The notes below the pieces were generated by a model that did no database searches, was not told where the DNA came from, and worked only from the letters and a program-made list of their open reading frames with translations. A stretch of 64,000 nt of DNA. It comes from Planctomycetaceae bacterium. Its GTDB lineage: Bacteria; Planctomycetota; Planctomycetia; Planctomycetales; Planctomycetaceae. Of this stretch, positions 1-11,389 are shown piece by piece (position 1 is the stretch's first letter; every line of letters starts with the position of its first letter). Where the stretch lies: the NCBI GenBank assembly GCA_017795105.1, contig CP051247.1, positions 1,674,001 through 1,738,000 of the forward strand, in the 5' to 3' direction. The position numbers and the translations under genes are program-made.

Positions 1-1197
1 TACAGCTGCTCCCTTCCGTTTGGCCCGTATCGGGCACCGCTGGCGATTGATCTGTTCGTCTGGCCGGGAACGCGGAGTTACACCGGGCAGCCGACGGTGG
101 AGATTCACACGATCAGCTCGCCGCCGATTCTCGAATCGTTACTCGGACAGATCTATGAACAGGGCGCCCGGCCGGCTGGTCCGGGTGAGTTCACCATGCG
201 AGCCGTGCTGACGGGGAAAATGACGCTGCTGCAGGCCGAAGCCGTGCTCGGCGTGATTGATGCGGAGTCGGAACGGGATCTCGATCAAGCCCTGACTCAG
301 CTCGCCGGCGGGATTTCATCGCTGATGCGGACGATGCGGGATGATCTGCTGTCTGATCTGGCCGATCTCGAAGCAGGGCTCGACTTTGTCGATGAAGACA
401 TCGACTTCGTTGACCGCAGCGATTTCCTGCGGCGGCTCGTGCGGATTGAAGGCGAACTTGAAGAGCTGTGCGAAGCGGCCAGCGAACGAATGATGAATCG
501 CCCCGAGTTTCGCGTCGTTCTCGCCGGCCTTCCGAATGCCGGGAAGAGCACGCTGTTCAATGCACTCACCGGAAAGCAGGCTCTCGTTTCCAATCGAGCC
601 GGCACCACGACCGACTATCTCTCGGCCACCGTGGAACGGGATGGCGTTCGCATTCAGTTTCTCGACACCGCCGGCTGGGAGCTCGGCCTCGATGAGATTC
701 AGCAGCAGGCGCAGTCGCATCGCCAGCTGCAGCTGAGTCAGGCCGACCTTATTCTCTGGTGCTCGTCCGCAGACGATTCCGGGAATGAACTGGATGCCCA
801 GCGACTGGACGAACTGCGGCGCCTTGGGCGGCCCGTGGCAACAATCGCCACAAAGTCCGATCTGGCAGACGGTTCCGACGAGGGGTCACTTTCCGTGAGC
901 GTGGCAAAGTCCCTCGGACTCGATGAACTCGGGAGCCTCCTGATCGAGCGGGCCTCATCCGGAAGCGTGCACCGCACCGAACTTCTCTCCACGAGTGCGG
1001 CTCGCTGTCGGGATGCGTTGTATCGCACGCGGGATCACATTCATTCCGCCAGGTCTCTGGCTGAGACGATCGCTGGCGATGAGCTGATTGCCGAGGAGAT
1101 CCGAGGTTCGCTGCGGGAGCTCGGAATGATTCTGGGACAGGTGCACACCGATGATCTGCTCGATCTGGTTTTCAGCCGGTTTTGCATCGGAAAATGA
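1..1197 (+). CDS. mnmE: tRNA modification GTPase MnmE, 5'-truncated by window edge
   Basis: MnmE (TrmE) works with MnmG to modify the wobble uridine of certain tRNAs. The reading frame is open from base 1, so the first residues of the roughly 450-residue family are outside the window; 398 codons are visible. Seen: the N-terminal folate-binding region ending in a GPGEFTMRA-like stretch, a helical part, then a G domain with P-loop GLPNAGKST, a TTTD switch, DTAG, and a TKSD in place of the usual NKxD. The C-terminus is FCIGK, the family's invariant CxGK end with the catalytic Cys. An internal GTG at 97 could be mistaken for a start, but conserved sequence continues upstream of it. Family assignment is very sure. 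Confidence 0.96.
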   Translation, partial: YSCSLPFGPYRAPLAIDLFVWPGTRSYTGQPTVEIHTISSPPILESLLGQIYEQGARPAGPGEFTMRAVLTGKMTLLQAEAVLGVIDAESERDLDQALTQLAGGISSLMRTMRDDLLSDLADLEAGLDFVDEDIDFVDRSDFLRRLVRIEGELEELCEAASERMMNRPEFRVVLAGLPNAGKSTLFNALTGKQALVSNRAGTTTDYLSATVERDGVRIQFLDTAGWELGLDEIQQQAQSHRQLQLSQADLILWCSSADDSGNELDAQRLDELRRLGRPVATIATKSDLADGSDEGSLSVSVAKSLGLDELGSLLIERASSGSVHRTELLSTSAARCRDALYRTRDHIHSARSLAETIAGDELIAEEIRGSLRELGMILGQVHTDDLLDLVFSRFCIGK

Positions 1198-1369
1198 TCG
1201 CCCATCACTTATGCGTCACTTTGTCGCAAACGTGCGGCCTGACGTCGCGTCCGGCTTGATATCAGTGGCCAGATCGTGACAATGCCCTGTGACCCACGGA
1301 GCCAGACGCGGCCGAATTCTTTCATCAGATCTCGGCCGGCGCTGTCTTTTTATTCCTGCCCGAATTCGC

Positions 1370-2899
1370 ATGTCAGAGACGTCGATGCCATTCTGGAAGA
1401 CCTGTAATTTCCGATGCTGCTGTGTGCCGCTGCTGCTGGTGAGTCTGCTCGCCGGCCTGACTGGCTGCGAGCGTGTCGATAGTCAGTTTCGCTTCTCCGA
1501 AGAGACCGAACTCCTTGCGCCGCAGGCGGAACAGGCGGTCAAACAGACCCTGGTCGCCAACTTCGGGTCGCCGGATGATCCGCGAATCCCGGTCTTCTTT
1601 CCCGTCGAACGGGGTCAGATTTCGCTGACCGTGGCCGACTTCGATCCGGAAAAGCCGACCGAACTGCTGATCGAAAAGCCGGACGGCGAGGTTGAACTCG
1701 TCGGAAAGCGGCTCGAACTCCTGTTCGATCCCGAAGACGCCTTCGATGTTCAGATGGAGGCAATGGAAGAAGAGCAACCGAACCCGCTGGACGGTCTCGA
1801 TCAACTGACAATTGCCGGATACGACGCGGAAACAGGAACGATCACGCTGACTCAACCGCTGCCCGATGTCGAGTTGATCGAACCGGGCCTCGAACTGGCC
1901 GCCGCCCCGAACAGCTATCTGGCAGAAGGGGAACGCCTTTACGCTCAACACTGCCTGCACTGTCACGGCGTCACGGGTGACGGAAACGGGCCGACTGCTC
2001 AGTACATGGAACCGAAGCCACGCGATTATCGGCAGGGCAAATTCAAGTTCACGTCAACCGGGCCACAGGATCGGGCTTCCGATGCCGACCTCGCGCATAT
2101 CCTGCGAGAAGGGATCCCGGGAACTTATATGCCGTCCTTCAAGATGCTGCCGGAAGAGCAGATCAGCCGCCTCGTCAATTACGTGAAATTCCTGGCGATG
2201 CGGGGCGAAACTGAGCAGGCCCTCAATATCGAAGTCGGGCTCGACTTCGCGTCCAAGGTTCTCGAAGAAGAGCTGGAGGACGTGACCGATCCTGAAGAGA
2301 TTCAGGAAATCAAAGCCGATTTCAATGAAGAGCTCGACGAGTTCATTCTCGAGGTTTACCCGGAAATCGCCCTGTTCGGCATGCTCGATCTGGCCGATGC
2401 GTGGGACGCAGCGAACGACGAAGATGCAATCGTTTATCCCACCACGGCGCGACCCGAACCATTTGGACCTTCCGTGGCGGATCCCAGCCGAACCTCGGTC
2501 GAAAACGGCCGGGTGCTCTATCTGGGGAAAGATGCTCAATGTGCATCCTGCCACGGCGATGCCGGTCGGGGTGACGGATTCCAGACCCGCCAGTTGCAGA
2601 AGCGACGCGACGGGAGCGATTACGATGTTCCCGGCCTGCACGATGACTGGGCCAATCCGCTCAAGCCACGGGATTTGACAAGCGACATCTACCGCGGTGG
2701 ACGGCGGCCGATTGATATCTTCCGTCGCATCCACGTCGGCATCAAAGGAACTCCGATGCCGGCCTTTGGCGGAAAGTCACTCACGGATGACCAGATCTGG
2801 GACATCGTCAACTTCGTAATGACGTTGCCACATGACAAAGGACCGACCACATCGCATCCGCCAGCCGAGGGTGCCGTCGGCATGGTCGGGAACGAGTAG
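1370..2899 (+). CDS. Di-haem cytochrome c lipoprotein of the oxidase cluster
   Basis: Probably a membrane-anchored electron carrier or oxidase-associated cytochrome. Starting at ATG 1370 (alternative ATG 1385) the protein has a hydrophobic signal ending in a lipobox LTGC. An upstream extension to 1289 would bury this signal and is not favoured. There are two CxxCH haem c sites: CLHCH at residues 195-199, followed by GVTGDGNGP, and CASCH at 391-395, followed by GDAGRGDG. The region between them is acidic and helical. It lies just upstream of coxB, coxA and the haem A genes on the same strand, which suggests it feeds electrons to that oxidase. The TAG stop overlaps the GTAG of a palindromic repeat. 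No closer family name can be given from reading alone. Confidence 0.85.
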   Translation: MSETSMPFWKTCNFRCCCVPLLLVSLLAGLTGCERVDSQFRFSEETELLAPQAEQAVKQTLVANFGSPDDPRIPVFFPVERGQISLTVADFDPEKPTELLIEKPDGEVELVGKRLELLFDPEDAFDVQMEAMEEEQPNPLDGLDQLTIAGYDAETGTITLTQPLPDVELIEPGLELAAAPNSYLAEGERLYAQHCLHCHGVTGDGNGPTAQYMEPKPRDYRQGKFKFTSTGPQDRASDADLAHILREGIPGTYMPSFKMLPEEQISRLVNYVKFLAMRGETEQALNIEVGLDFASKVLEEELEDVTDPEEIQEIKADFNEELDEFILEVYPEIALFGMLDLADAWDAANDEDAIVYPTTARPEPFGPSVADPSRTSVENGRVLYLGKDAQCASCHGDAGRGDGFQTRQLQKRRDGSDYDVPGLHDDWANPLKPRDLTSDIYRGGRRPIDIFRRIHVGIKGTPMPAFGGKSLTDDQIWDIVNFVMTLPHDKGPTTSHPPAEGAVGMVGNE

Positions 2900-2998
2900 A
2901 GCCGGTTTTTCCGGCCGTTTGACCTCGCCCACGTTTTGAGGGTCGCGAGGAACGAATTAGCGGCGACGCGTAACCGGTCGGTTGGAAACCGGCCCTAC
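2896..2998. repeat. REP-like inverted pair, family D (GTAG + GCCGG hairpin)
   Basis: A GTAG at 2896-2899 is followed by hairpin GCCGG/CCGGC (2901-2915). A reverse-oriented relative at 2976-2998 reads, on the minus strand, GTAG then GGCCGGTT-TCC-AACCGACC. The first dozen bases of both units agree. Both tetranucleotides lie on the outside, 103 bp end to end, the arrangement of a REP doublet (BIME). The left GTAG includes the stop codon of the cytochrome gene. The pair fills the gap before coxB. Confidence 0.6.
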
Positions 2999-3055
2999 GG
3001 ATCACAGCCTTGTAAAACCGGTGCGTAACGACGACGCATGCAGGGGAGTTTTTCA

Positions 3056-3853
3056 GTGAAACGATTGTGGTGGATTTTCTTTCTGATGATCTGGCCGGTT
3101 CTCGCGGTCATCGTCAGTCTGTTGACGCCCCAGCTGCAGTGGGGTTTCCCGCTCAGCGGACAGTCCGACTCTCCCCTCGGCGGCGAGATCGATCATCTCT
3201 TTTATCTGATTCTGATTATCACCGGCGTGGTGTTTGTCGGAACGCATATCGCTCTGGGTTACGTTATCTGGACCGCATCGAATCGCCCGGGTGATCGCCG
3301 CGCCTGGTACACGCACGGCAATCACAAGCTGGAGATGACCTGGACGATTATCCCCGGTTTGATCCTGCTCTTCCTCGCCTTCTATCAGATGCGAACCTGG
3401 GCTGAGTTCCGGATGGAAGAGGCCTACCCTGAAGCCGCGAAGCAGAATATTGTCGCCGAGGTGAATGCCCGGCAGTTTGAATGGCGAATTCGCTACCCTG
3501 CTCCCGGCAAAGAGTTACAGCGGAAGCCTCAGCTCGACGACATGTACGGGGTAAACGAATTGCACGTGCCCGCGGGCAGTCCAGTGACGATTCATCTCCG
3601 AACAATCGACGTCCAGCATTCGTTCTTCCTGCCGACCATGCGAATCAAGCAGGATGCCGTTCCCGGCCTGGTCATTCCGGTCTGGTTCGAAGCCAGCGAG
3701 CCCGGGGAATACCCGTTGGTCTGTGCCGAACTGTGCGGCTGGGGCCATTACAAGATGGGAGCGAAAGTCGTCGCCCATCCGCCCGAAGAGTTCGACGAGT
3801 TCATGAAAAAGATGCATCAGGCACAGTTCAACGACGGCTTCGCGGCTGAGTAA
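3056..3853 (+). CDS. coxB: Cytochrome c oxidase subunit II
   Basis: CuA-bearing subunit that accepts electrons from cytochrome c on the outer face. Two N-terminal membrane helices (about residues 5-25 and 45-70) precede a cupredoxin domain. CuA ligands are visible: His188 in a QHSFF motif, then Cys223, Glu225, Cys227, His231 and Met234 in CAELCGWGHYKM. The start is taken as GTG 3056 because AGGGGAG at 3042-3048 sits seven bases upstream; an in-frame ATG at 3038 would place that Shine-Dalgarno inside the gene. No C-terminal haem c domain is fused. coxA follows after about 45 bp, so the genes are likely co-transcribed. Confidence 0.94.
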   Translation: MKRLWWIFFLMIWPVLAVIVSLLTPQLQWGFPLSGQSDSPLGGEIDHLFYLILIITGVVFVGTHIALGYVIWTASNRPGDRRAWYTHGNHKLEMTWTIIPGLILLFLAFYQMRTWAEFRMEEAYPEAAKQNIVAEVNARQFEWRIRYPAPGKELQRKPQLDDMYGVNELHVPAGSPVTIHLRTIDVQHSFFLPTMRIKQDAVPGLVIPVWFEASEPGEYPLVCAELCGWGHYKMGAKVVAHPPEEFDEFMKKMHQAQFNDGFAAE

Positions 3854-3898
3854 CGTCCCCGGCACAGCGACTGAATCCACTGAATCGAAAGTTCCCCA

Positions 3899-5710
<1,812 letters not shown>

Positions 5711-5761
5711 AATGATGTGATCGCCCGCCAATACGGAATCCTCGCGGGCAGAAAGTCAATC

Positions 5762-6721
5762 ATGAGTACCGACGTCAAAACACCCAGCCACTGGATCCAT
5801 GTCTTCGCCGTCCTCACGACGGGGCTGGCACTGCTTCCGATCGTGCTGGGCGCCATGACGACGACTGCCAACGCCGGCATGGCCTTTCCAAACTGGCCGG
5901 GTTCCGATGAATACAGCATGCTCAGCTATCCCTGGCTGTCGCTGCTGCAGGATATGGGAACCAACCGCGAAAGCTGGGACAAGTTTCTGGAACACGGGCA
6001 TCGCCTGGCGGGTGTTGTCATCGGCATTGCTTCGATTGTTCTGGCCGTTCTCTGCCTGACGAAGAAATCAACCCGTACGCTGGCCTGGCTCGGCCCGATT
6101 GTCTTGCTGGCCGTGATTGGTCAGGGGCTGATCGGCGGATTCCGCGTGCTTGAACGGATGCCGGAACTGGCAATGCTGCACGGGTTGTTCGCCTCGATCG
6201 TCTTTTCGATGATGGCCGTGACGGCGACCATCGCTTCACCCCGCTGGTACAACACCGAACCTTTGCAGACCGAGCGTTCGCTCAAGGGGGCGAAGATCGC
6301 CTCGACGTTCTTCTTCTGTTACCTGATAGTTCAATACGCACTCGGTGGCATTATTCGTCATCCGGTCGGCGTGTCGCGTTCTCCCATTCACGAACACCTC
6401 GGCCTGGGCCTGCTGGCTCTGGTTGTCGTTTCGGTTGTCACCTGGATGATGTTCCGCACCAAAGTCAGCTGGTTGAAGCGAGGCATGCTGCTCGTGCTGT
6501 TTCTTGTCGGGCTGCAGGTTTTTCTGGGACTGTTCGCCTACGCGATGAAGTTCGGCGTGCCGTCGATGGGAATCGTGGCTGTCGCCGAATCAACCGGGCA
6601 GATTCTGTCCCGTACGTTTCATATGATCACGGGCGTGCTGGTCGTCGGGGCCACAGCCGTGTTGACCGCCAGAACCTATCGTGTGGCCCGGGTTCAGCAG
6701 CCTCAGGCCTCCACAACCTGA
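5762..6721 (+). CDS. ctaA: Haem A synthase (COX15/CtaA family)
   Basis: Oxidises the C8 methyl of haem O to the formyl of haem A for cytochrome oxidase. About eight membrane helices are readable. Conserved haem-ligand histidines appear in EHGHRLAG (about residue 78), LHGLFAS, HEHLGLG and RTFHMITG. PNWPG in the first periplasmic loop also fits. ATG 5762 is preferred because the first helix follows within ten residues; a GTG at 5717 would add 15 residues. The protein is about 319 residues, normal for the family. Its position between coxA and ctaB matches its role in making the oxidase cofactor. Confidence 0.9.
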   Translation: MSTDVKTPSHWIHVFAVLTTGLALLPIVLGAMTTTANAGMAFPNWPGSDEYSMLSYPWLSLLQDMGTNRESWDKFLEHGHRLAGVVIGIASIVLAVLCLTKKSTRTLAWLGPIVLLAVIGQGLIGGFRVLERMPELAMLHGLFASIVFSMMAVTATIASPRWYNTEPLQTERSLKGAKIASTFFFCYLIVQYALGGIIRHPVGVSRSPIHEHLGLGLLALVVVSVVTWMMFRTKVSWLKRGMLLVLFLVGLQVFLGLFAYAMKFGVPSMGIVAVAESTGQILSRTFHMITGVLVVGATAVLTARTYRVARVQQPQASTT

Positions 6722-6857
6722 AGTGTTTCTGGCAATCAGTGGGTCCCCCGCGACCGGGGCGGCTCTTCGTGAAGTTTTTAATCGATTCGAGACGTTCATC
6801 TTCCGTCCGGACGATGCTTAGAGGTCGAATTTCGACCTGGTTAATCAGGAGTTTATT

Positions 6858-7775
<918 letters not shown>

Positions 7776-7784
7776 TCGAAACGA

Positions 7785-7852
7785 GTGCCACTGGCTACGC
7801 CAGTGCCTTCCGGACCTTAACCTTGAGAAGAGCCACACTGGCAGAGCCAGTG
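7785..7852. repeat. Short inverted hairpin pair, family E (CACTGGC)
   Basis: GTGC then hairpin CACTGGC-TAC-GCCAGTG at 7785-7805, and a second hairpin CACTGGC-AGA-GCCAGTG at 7836-7852 that lacks a clean flanking tetranucleotide. The same hairpin, with CG added next to the loop, opens each unit of the tandem repeat at 54231. It lies between ctaB and coxC. Confidence 0.55.
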
Positions 7853-7952
7853 ACATACAGGGGTGGCGGGGGACGTCTGGAACGTTTGAGTCTGAATGGC
7901 AATGCCGAGATAGCTCGTCTACAGTGTCATTAAGAGCCGGACGTCGATTTCG

Positions 7953-7976
7953 CACAGACAGGAATGTCTGTGCCAC
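7953..7976 (-). repeat. Solo REP-like hairpin, family B (GTGG + CACAGACA)
   Basis: Read on the minus strand: GTGG followed by CACAGACA-TTCC-TGTCTGTG, a perfect eight-base stem with a four-base loop. Two more copies form an inverted pair at 36338-36486. Here it is single, in the 265-bp gap upstream of coxC that also holds the family E hairpins. Confidence 0.6.
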
Positions 7977-8040
7977 CCTGTCGGAAACTCCTGCTTCCTG
8001 TTGAATTGATATTCCCACAAAGAACTTCGGACTGACCTGC

Positions 8041-9057
8041 ATGGAATCTTCTGTTGCCGAGCATCCCGCCCCGCCTCGGATGGGCCTGCCGATTCCCAAC
8101 TCCAAGCTGGCCATGTGGCTGTTTCTCGGGACCGAGATCATGTTCTTCACCGGACTGATCGGTTCCTACATCGTGCTGCGATTCGGCTCTCCCGGCTGGC
8201 CGACCGATCCGGAAGTGACGCATATCAACGTCTTCGCCGGCGGCGTGAACACGTTCGTGCTCATCTGCTCCAGCTTCCTGGTGGTGCTGGCTCACGATTC
8301 AATTCAGCGGAATAACATTCGCCGAACGCAGCTCTCGCTGCTCGGTGCGTTGCTGCTCGGCTGCCTGTTCCTCGGCATTAAATCGGTCGAATACAAAGGC
8401 AAGTTCGATCACGACATCATTCCCGGACACATCGCCGAAAACGATGCGGCAGCCATGCTGAAAGTCACCAATGAACTTCAGGCCGCGGCGGATGCCTGGA
8501 CGAATCAGATCATGCCTGAGGGAGAGGATTCGATCTTCAAGAAGCGGACTCTCGTGCAGCAAAAGCTGACCGAAGCGGGAGACAATGCCCCAGCCGATCT
8601 CGTGGCATGGCGGGAGTTCTCAAATGCCGTCGACAAGATCCGCGACGAAGTTTCCGCCGGACGAGTGACACTGCACGGTGACGATTCGCACGCCGAAGAG
8701 TCCCACGATCATTCCGAATCGCATGCTGCCGCAACACTCGAAGCGTCTCTCGCGGAACACGGCGTCGCTGGCGGTCTCGACTTCCTTGAAGCCGATTCCC
8801 GGTATGCTCCGCATCTGGAGAACGTTCACGAGCCGCATCCGATCAAGTACGGAAACCTGTTCGCTTCGACGTACTTCTTCATCACCGGAACACACGCGGT
8901 ACACGTCATCATCGGGATGTTCCTGTTTCTGACCGTACTGGTTCGCGGCCCGTGGCTGAAGCAGTCGGCGGCGACGTATATCGAGAACATCGGCCTCTAC
9001 TGGCACTTCGTCGACCTGGTGTGGATCTTCCTGTTCCCGCTCATCTACATCATCTGA
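8041..9057 (+). CDS. coxC: Cytochrome c oxidase subunit III with large insert
   Basis: Membrane subunit of the oxidase. The N-terminal helices (MAMWLFLGTEIMFF-like block, GGVNTFVL, SLLGALLLG) and the C-terminal block NLFASTYFFITGTHAVHV with GLYWHFVDLVWIFLFPL at the end are typical. Between the EYKGKFDHD motif (about residue 117) and HPIKYGN (about 264) there is an extra soluble segment of about 135 residues. It is predicted helical, with a His/Asp/Ser-rich patch at residues 212-228. Short subunit III homologues of about 200 residues lack it. The gene sits downstream of ctaB; no subunit IV gene follows, and folD starts 33 bp later. Product sure, insert role unknown. Confidence 0.92.
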   Translation: MESSVAEHPAPPRMGLPIPNSKLAMWLFLGTEIMFFTGLIGSYIVLRFGSPGWPTDPEVTHINVFAGGVNTFVLICSSFLVVLAHDSIQRNNIRRTQLSLLGALLLGCLFLGIKSVEYKGKFDHDIIPGHIAENDAAAMLKVTNELQAAADAWTNQIMPEGEDSIFKKRTLVQQKLTEAGDNAPADLVAWREFSNAVDKIRDEVSAGRVTLHGDDSHAEESHDHSESHAAATLEASLAEHGVAGGLDFLEADSRYAPHLENVHEPHPIKYGNLFASTYFFITGTHAVHVIIGMFLFLTVLVRGPWLKQSAATYIENIGLYWHFVDLVWIFLFPLIYII

Positions 9058-9090
9058 TTCACCCGCTCGCACTGACAAAGGAATCGCATT

Positions 9091-9951
9091 ATGCCCGCCA
9101 CTGTCATCGACGGGAAAGGACTCGCTGCCCGCCTTCGGGAACAGACCAAAGGCGAAGTCGAAAGCTTCATCGCCTCCACCGGAGTGCAGCCGCATCTGGT
9201 CGTCGTGCTTGTCGGCGAAGATCCGGCCAGCCAGGTTTACGTCCGCAATAAGGAACGCGCCTGCAAAGCCGCCGGGATGCAGAGTACCCTGCATCGACTT
9301 CCTATCGAAACCACGACCGAAGAACTGCTCACACTGATCGACCAGCTGAACAACGATGCCGGCGTGCACGGCATTCTCGTTCAATTGCCATTGCCGAAGC
9401 AGATCAACGAACAGTCAATCCTCGACTCGGTCTCGCCGCTGAAAGACGTCGACGCTTTTCACCCGGAGAACGTCGGCCGCATCGTTCAGGGTCGCCCGCG
9501 TTTTCTGCCCTGCACTCCAGCCGGATGCATGCAGCTAATCGGCGAAGTCTGCGAGAACACCGCCGGAATGCATGCCGTGGTTCTGGGCCGCAGTGAGATC
9601 GTCGGCAAACCGATGGGCCTGCTGCTGATGCAGCGTGGAGCAGACGCCACGGTCACGATCTGCCACAGCCGTACACGCGATCTTTCAGCTCTTACGAAGC
9701 AGGCTGATATCCTGATTGCCGCCATCGGCAAGGCGAACTTCGTAACCGCCGACATGGTGAAGCCGGGCGCGATTGTCATCGACGTCGGGATCAATCGGGT
9801 CGACAACAAGCTGGTCGGCGATGTCGATTATGAGCCGGTCGCAGAGATCGCTGGGGCCATCACGCCGGTGCCCGGTGGGGTTGGTCCGATGACGATTGCC
9901 AACCTCCTCAAAAACACCCTGGCTGCGGCCCGCGTTCAGCAGAACGCCTGA
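9091..9951 (+). CDS. folD: Bifunctional methylene-THF dehydrogenase / methenyl-THF cyclohydrolase
   Basis: FolD interconverts 5,10-methylene-, 5,10-methenyl- and 10-formyl-tetrahydrofolate. At 286 residues it is the usual length. Seen: YVRNKERACKAAG with the catalytic Tyr and Lys, GILVQLPLPKQ, the NADP-site GRSEIVGKPMG, and the C-terminal PVPGGVGPMTIANLLKNT. ATG 9091 is preceded by AAAGGAA with suitable spacing. It follows coxC closely on the same strand and may be the last gene of that transcript. The next gene converges from the other strand; the 112-bp gap between them shows no clear terminator. Confidence 0.97.
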   Translation: MPATVIDGKGLAARLREQTKGEVESFIASTGVQPHLVVVLVGEDPASQVYVRNKERACKAAGMQSTLHRLPIETTTEELLTLIDQLNNDAGVHGILVQLPLPKQINEQSILDSVSPLKDVDAFHPENVGRIVQGRPRFLPCTPAGCMQLIGEVCENTAGMHAVVLGRSEIVGKPMGLLLMQRGADATVTICHSRTRDLSALTKQADILIAAIGKANFVTADMVKPGAIVIDVGINRVDNKLVGDVDYEPVAEIAGAITPVPGGVGPMTIANLLKNTLAAARVQQNA

Positions 9952-10063
9952 CTGCGTTAGAGCAGTTCACTTTAAGGTGTAACCGTTCCGGCCGCGAAAG
10001 AGACAGCGTTTCAGGCCAATCAACGCTCATTCGCGGACATACGGTAGAGCGACCCGCTTTAGC

Positions 10064-11326
10064 CTACTGGATGATCAGCTCGTCGCGAGATTTGCGTTCG
10101 GGCTGTTGCGTCGTCTCCGGCCGCGGACGAGCCCAGACTGGTGTGTCGTCATCCTCTTCCGGTTCCGCAGGCCGAGGCGTCGGCAGTTCATCACCCGGCT
10201 GGAAGAATGGCGACGGACGCTCCCGCTTGTCGGTCGGACGAGCGGCCGGCATTTCGTGCGTCGTAAACGGGGCCGAGACACTCGCGTGGCCGGCTGGCTC
10301 CACGTGATTCCCGGTCGTGTTCGAGGCTTCCTGGGGCATCTTGATCGTCTGATTCTGCATCCAGGCGCCGCTCGGCTCGTCGAGTTCGTATTCAGTGATC
10401 GCCTTCGGCTTATCCCGCAACGAACGCTTGGCAATGCTGTCGGAGGGAAGCAGCTGGGCGGGCCCCAGTTCATGGACCGGGTACTCGGCCATCTGCGGGA
10501 TCTCCCAGATCGCCGACGGCATATGCGGCGGGTTAATCTCGACGCCGTTTAACGACAGCGTCATTTCCATGTCCTGCTGTTCCCAGCGAAGCGAGATTTT
10601 GTGCGGCAGTCGCGCGGTCGTATTCGGGAACTCCTTGTAGTGCGACAGCTCGGCACTGGCAATCAGACGATGCTCGGCATCGTAGAGTTCGTGCCCCGTC
10701 ACTTCGGCTTTCCGCAAATCGATTGTCGAGATCTTACGGACCGTCACCCCACTCTCATTGGTATGGTGGCTAACCAGTTTCACCGTATAGGGCTGATCGG
10801 GATTGCGGACCAGCTCGGCTTTCGTCGCGTCGATCGGTTTGACGCAGAGCACTTCCATCAGCCATTCCGGCTGCACCGGAACCGGGAAATCTCTTTGCAC
10901 GGCTTCCAGGTTTTCATGACTGACGGAAAGAATCGCTTTGGGCTCGGCCTGCCGCATCCAGAACCAGATGCCGCTGTTGTTCGAGCCCAGATCAAGTTCG
11001 GGACCAGCCAGACCGCTGGAAACGGTCAGCCGCAGATGATTCGGCTCCTCGACGGCCACCATGGCTTTAAGCGGAACGAGAACTCCGCTTACATTGACCT
11101 GGGCGGACGTTGCCCGCCAGGCGTGGATCGGGACCAGCGATTCGTTGACCTGGGTCACGATTTCATCTTTGGTCGCCTCGGGAGCAATCTTCGACGAGCG
11201 ATGCAGCATCGAAGTCCACTGCGGTCGAACACCCCAGGACGACATGCCACAGCCGGGCAGCACGCAGGCGCAGAGCAGCAGCATGCAGCAGAACAGTTTC
11301 TCTGCCTGAGCTGTGCGTTTCGTCAC
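10064..11326 (-). CDS. Exported lipoprotein, LolA/LolB-like fold suspected
   Basis: 420 residues from GTG 11326. The N-terminus has a basic stretch, a hydrophobic CCMLLLCACV core and lipobox LPGC, so it is a lipoprotein. The next about 250 residues read as alternating beta strands with phrases such as 'LRLTVSSGLAGPELDLG' and 'ISLRWEQQDMEMTLSLNGVEIN', resembling outer-membrane lipoprotein carrier proteins; this is inference. The last about 100 residues are Pro/Glu/Arg-rich and disordered. It precedes the next minus-strand gene in order of transcription from 11887. I do not recognise a named family. Confidence 0.75.
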   Translation of the reverse strand: MTKRTAQAEKLFCCMLLLCACVLPGCGMSSWGVRPQWTSMLHRSSKIAPEATKDEIVTQVNESLVPIHAWRATSAQVNVSGVLVPLKAMVAVEEPNHLRLTVSSGLAGPELDLGSNNSGIWFWMRQAEPKAILSVSHENLEAVQRDFPVPVQPEWLMEVLCVKPIDATKAELVRNPDQPYTVKLVSHHTNESGVTVRKISTIDLRKAEVTGHELYDAEHRLIASAELSHYKEFPNTTARLPHKISLRWEQQDMEMTLSLNGVEINPPHMPSAIWEIPQMAEYPVHELGPAQLLPSDSIAKRSLRDKPKAITEYELDEPSGAWMQNQTIKMPQEASNTTGNHVEPAGHASVSAPFTTHEMPAARPTDKRERPSPFFQPGDELPTPRPAEPEEDDDTPVWARPRPETTQQPERKSRDELIIQ

Positions 11327-11389
11327 TGCGGCCTCCTTGCCCTGTATGCGGCCAGCTTTTAACCGGCCGCTGAATCTGTCACCGCAGTT

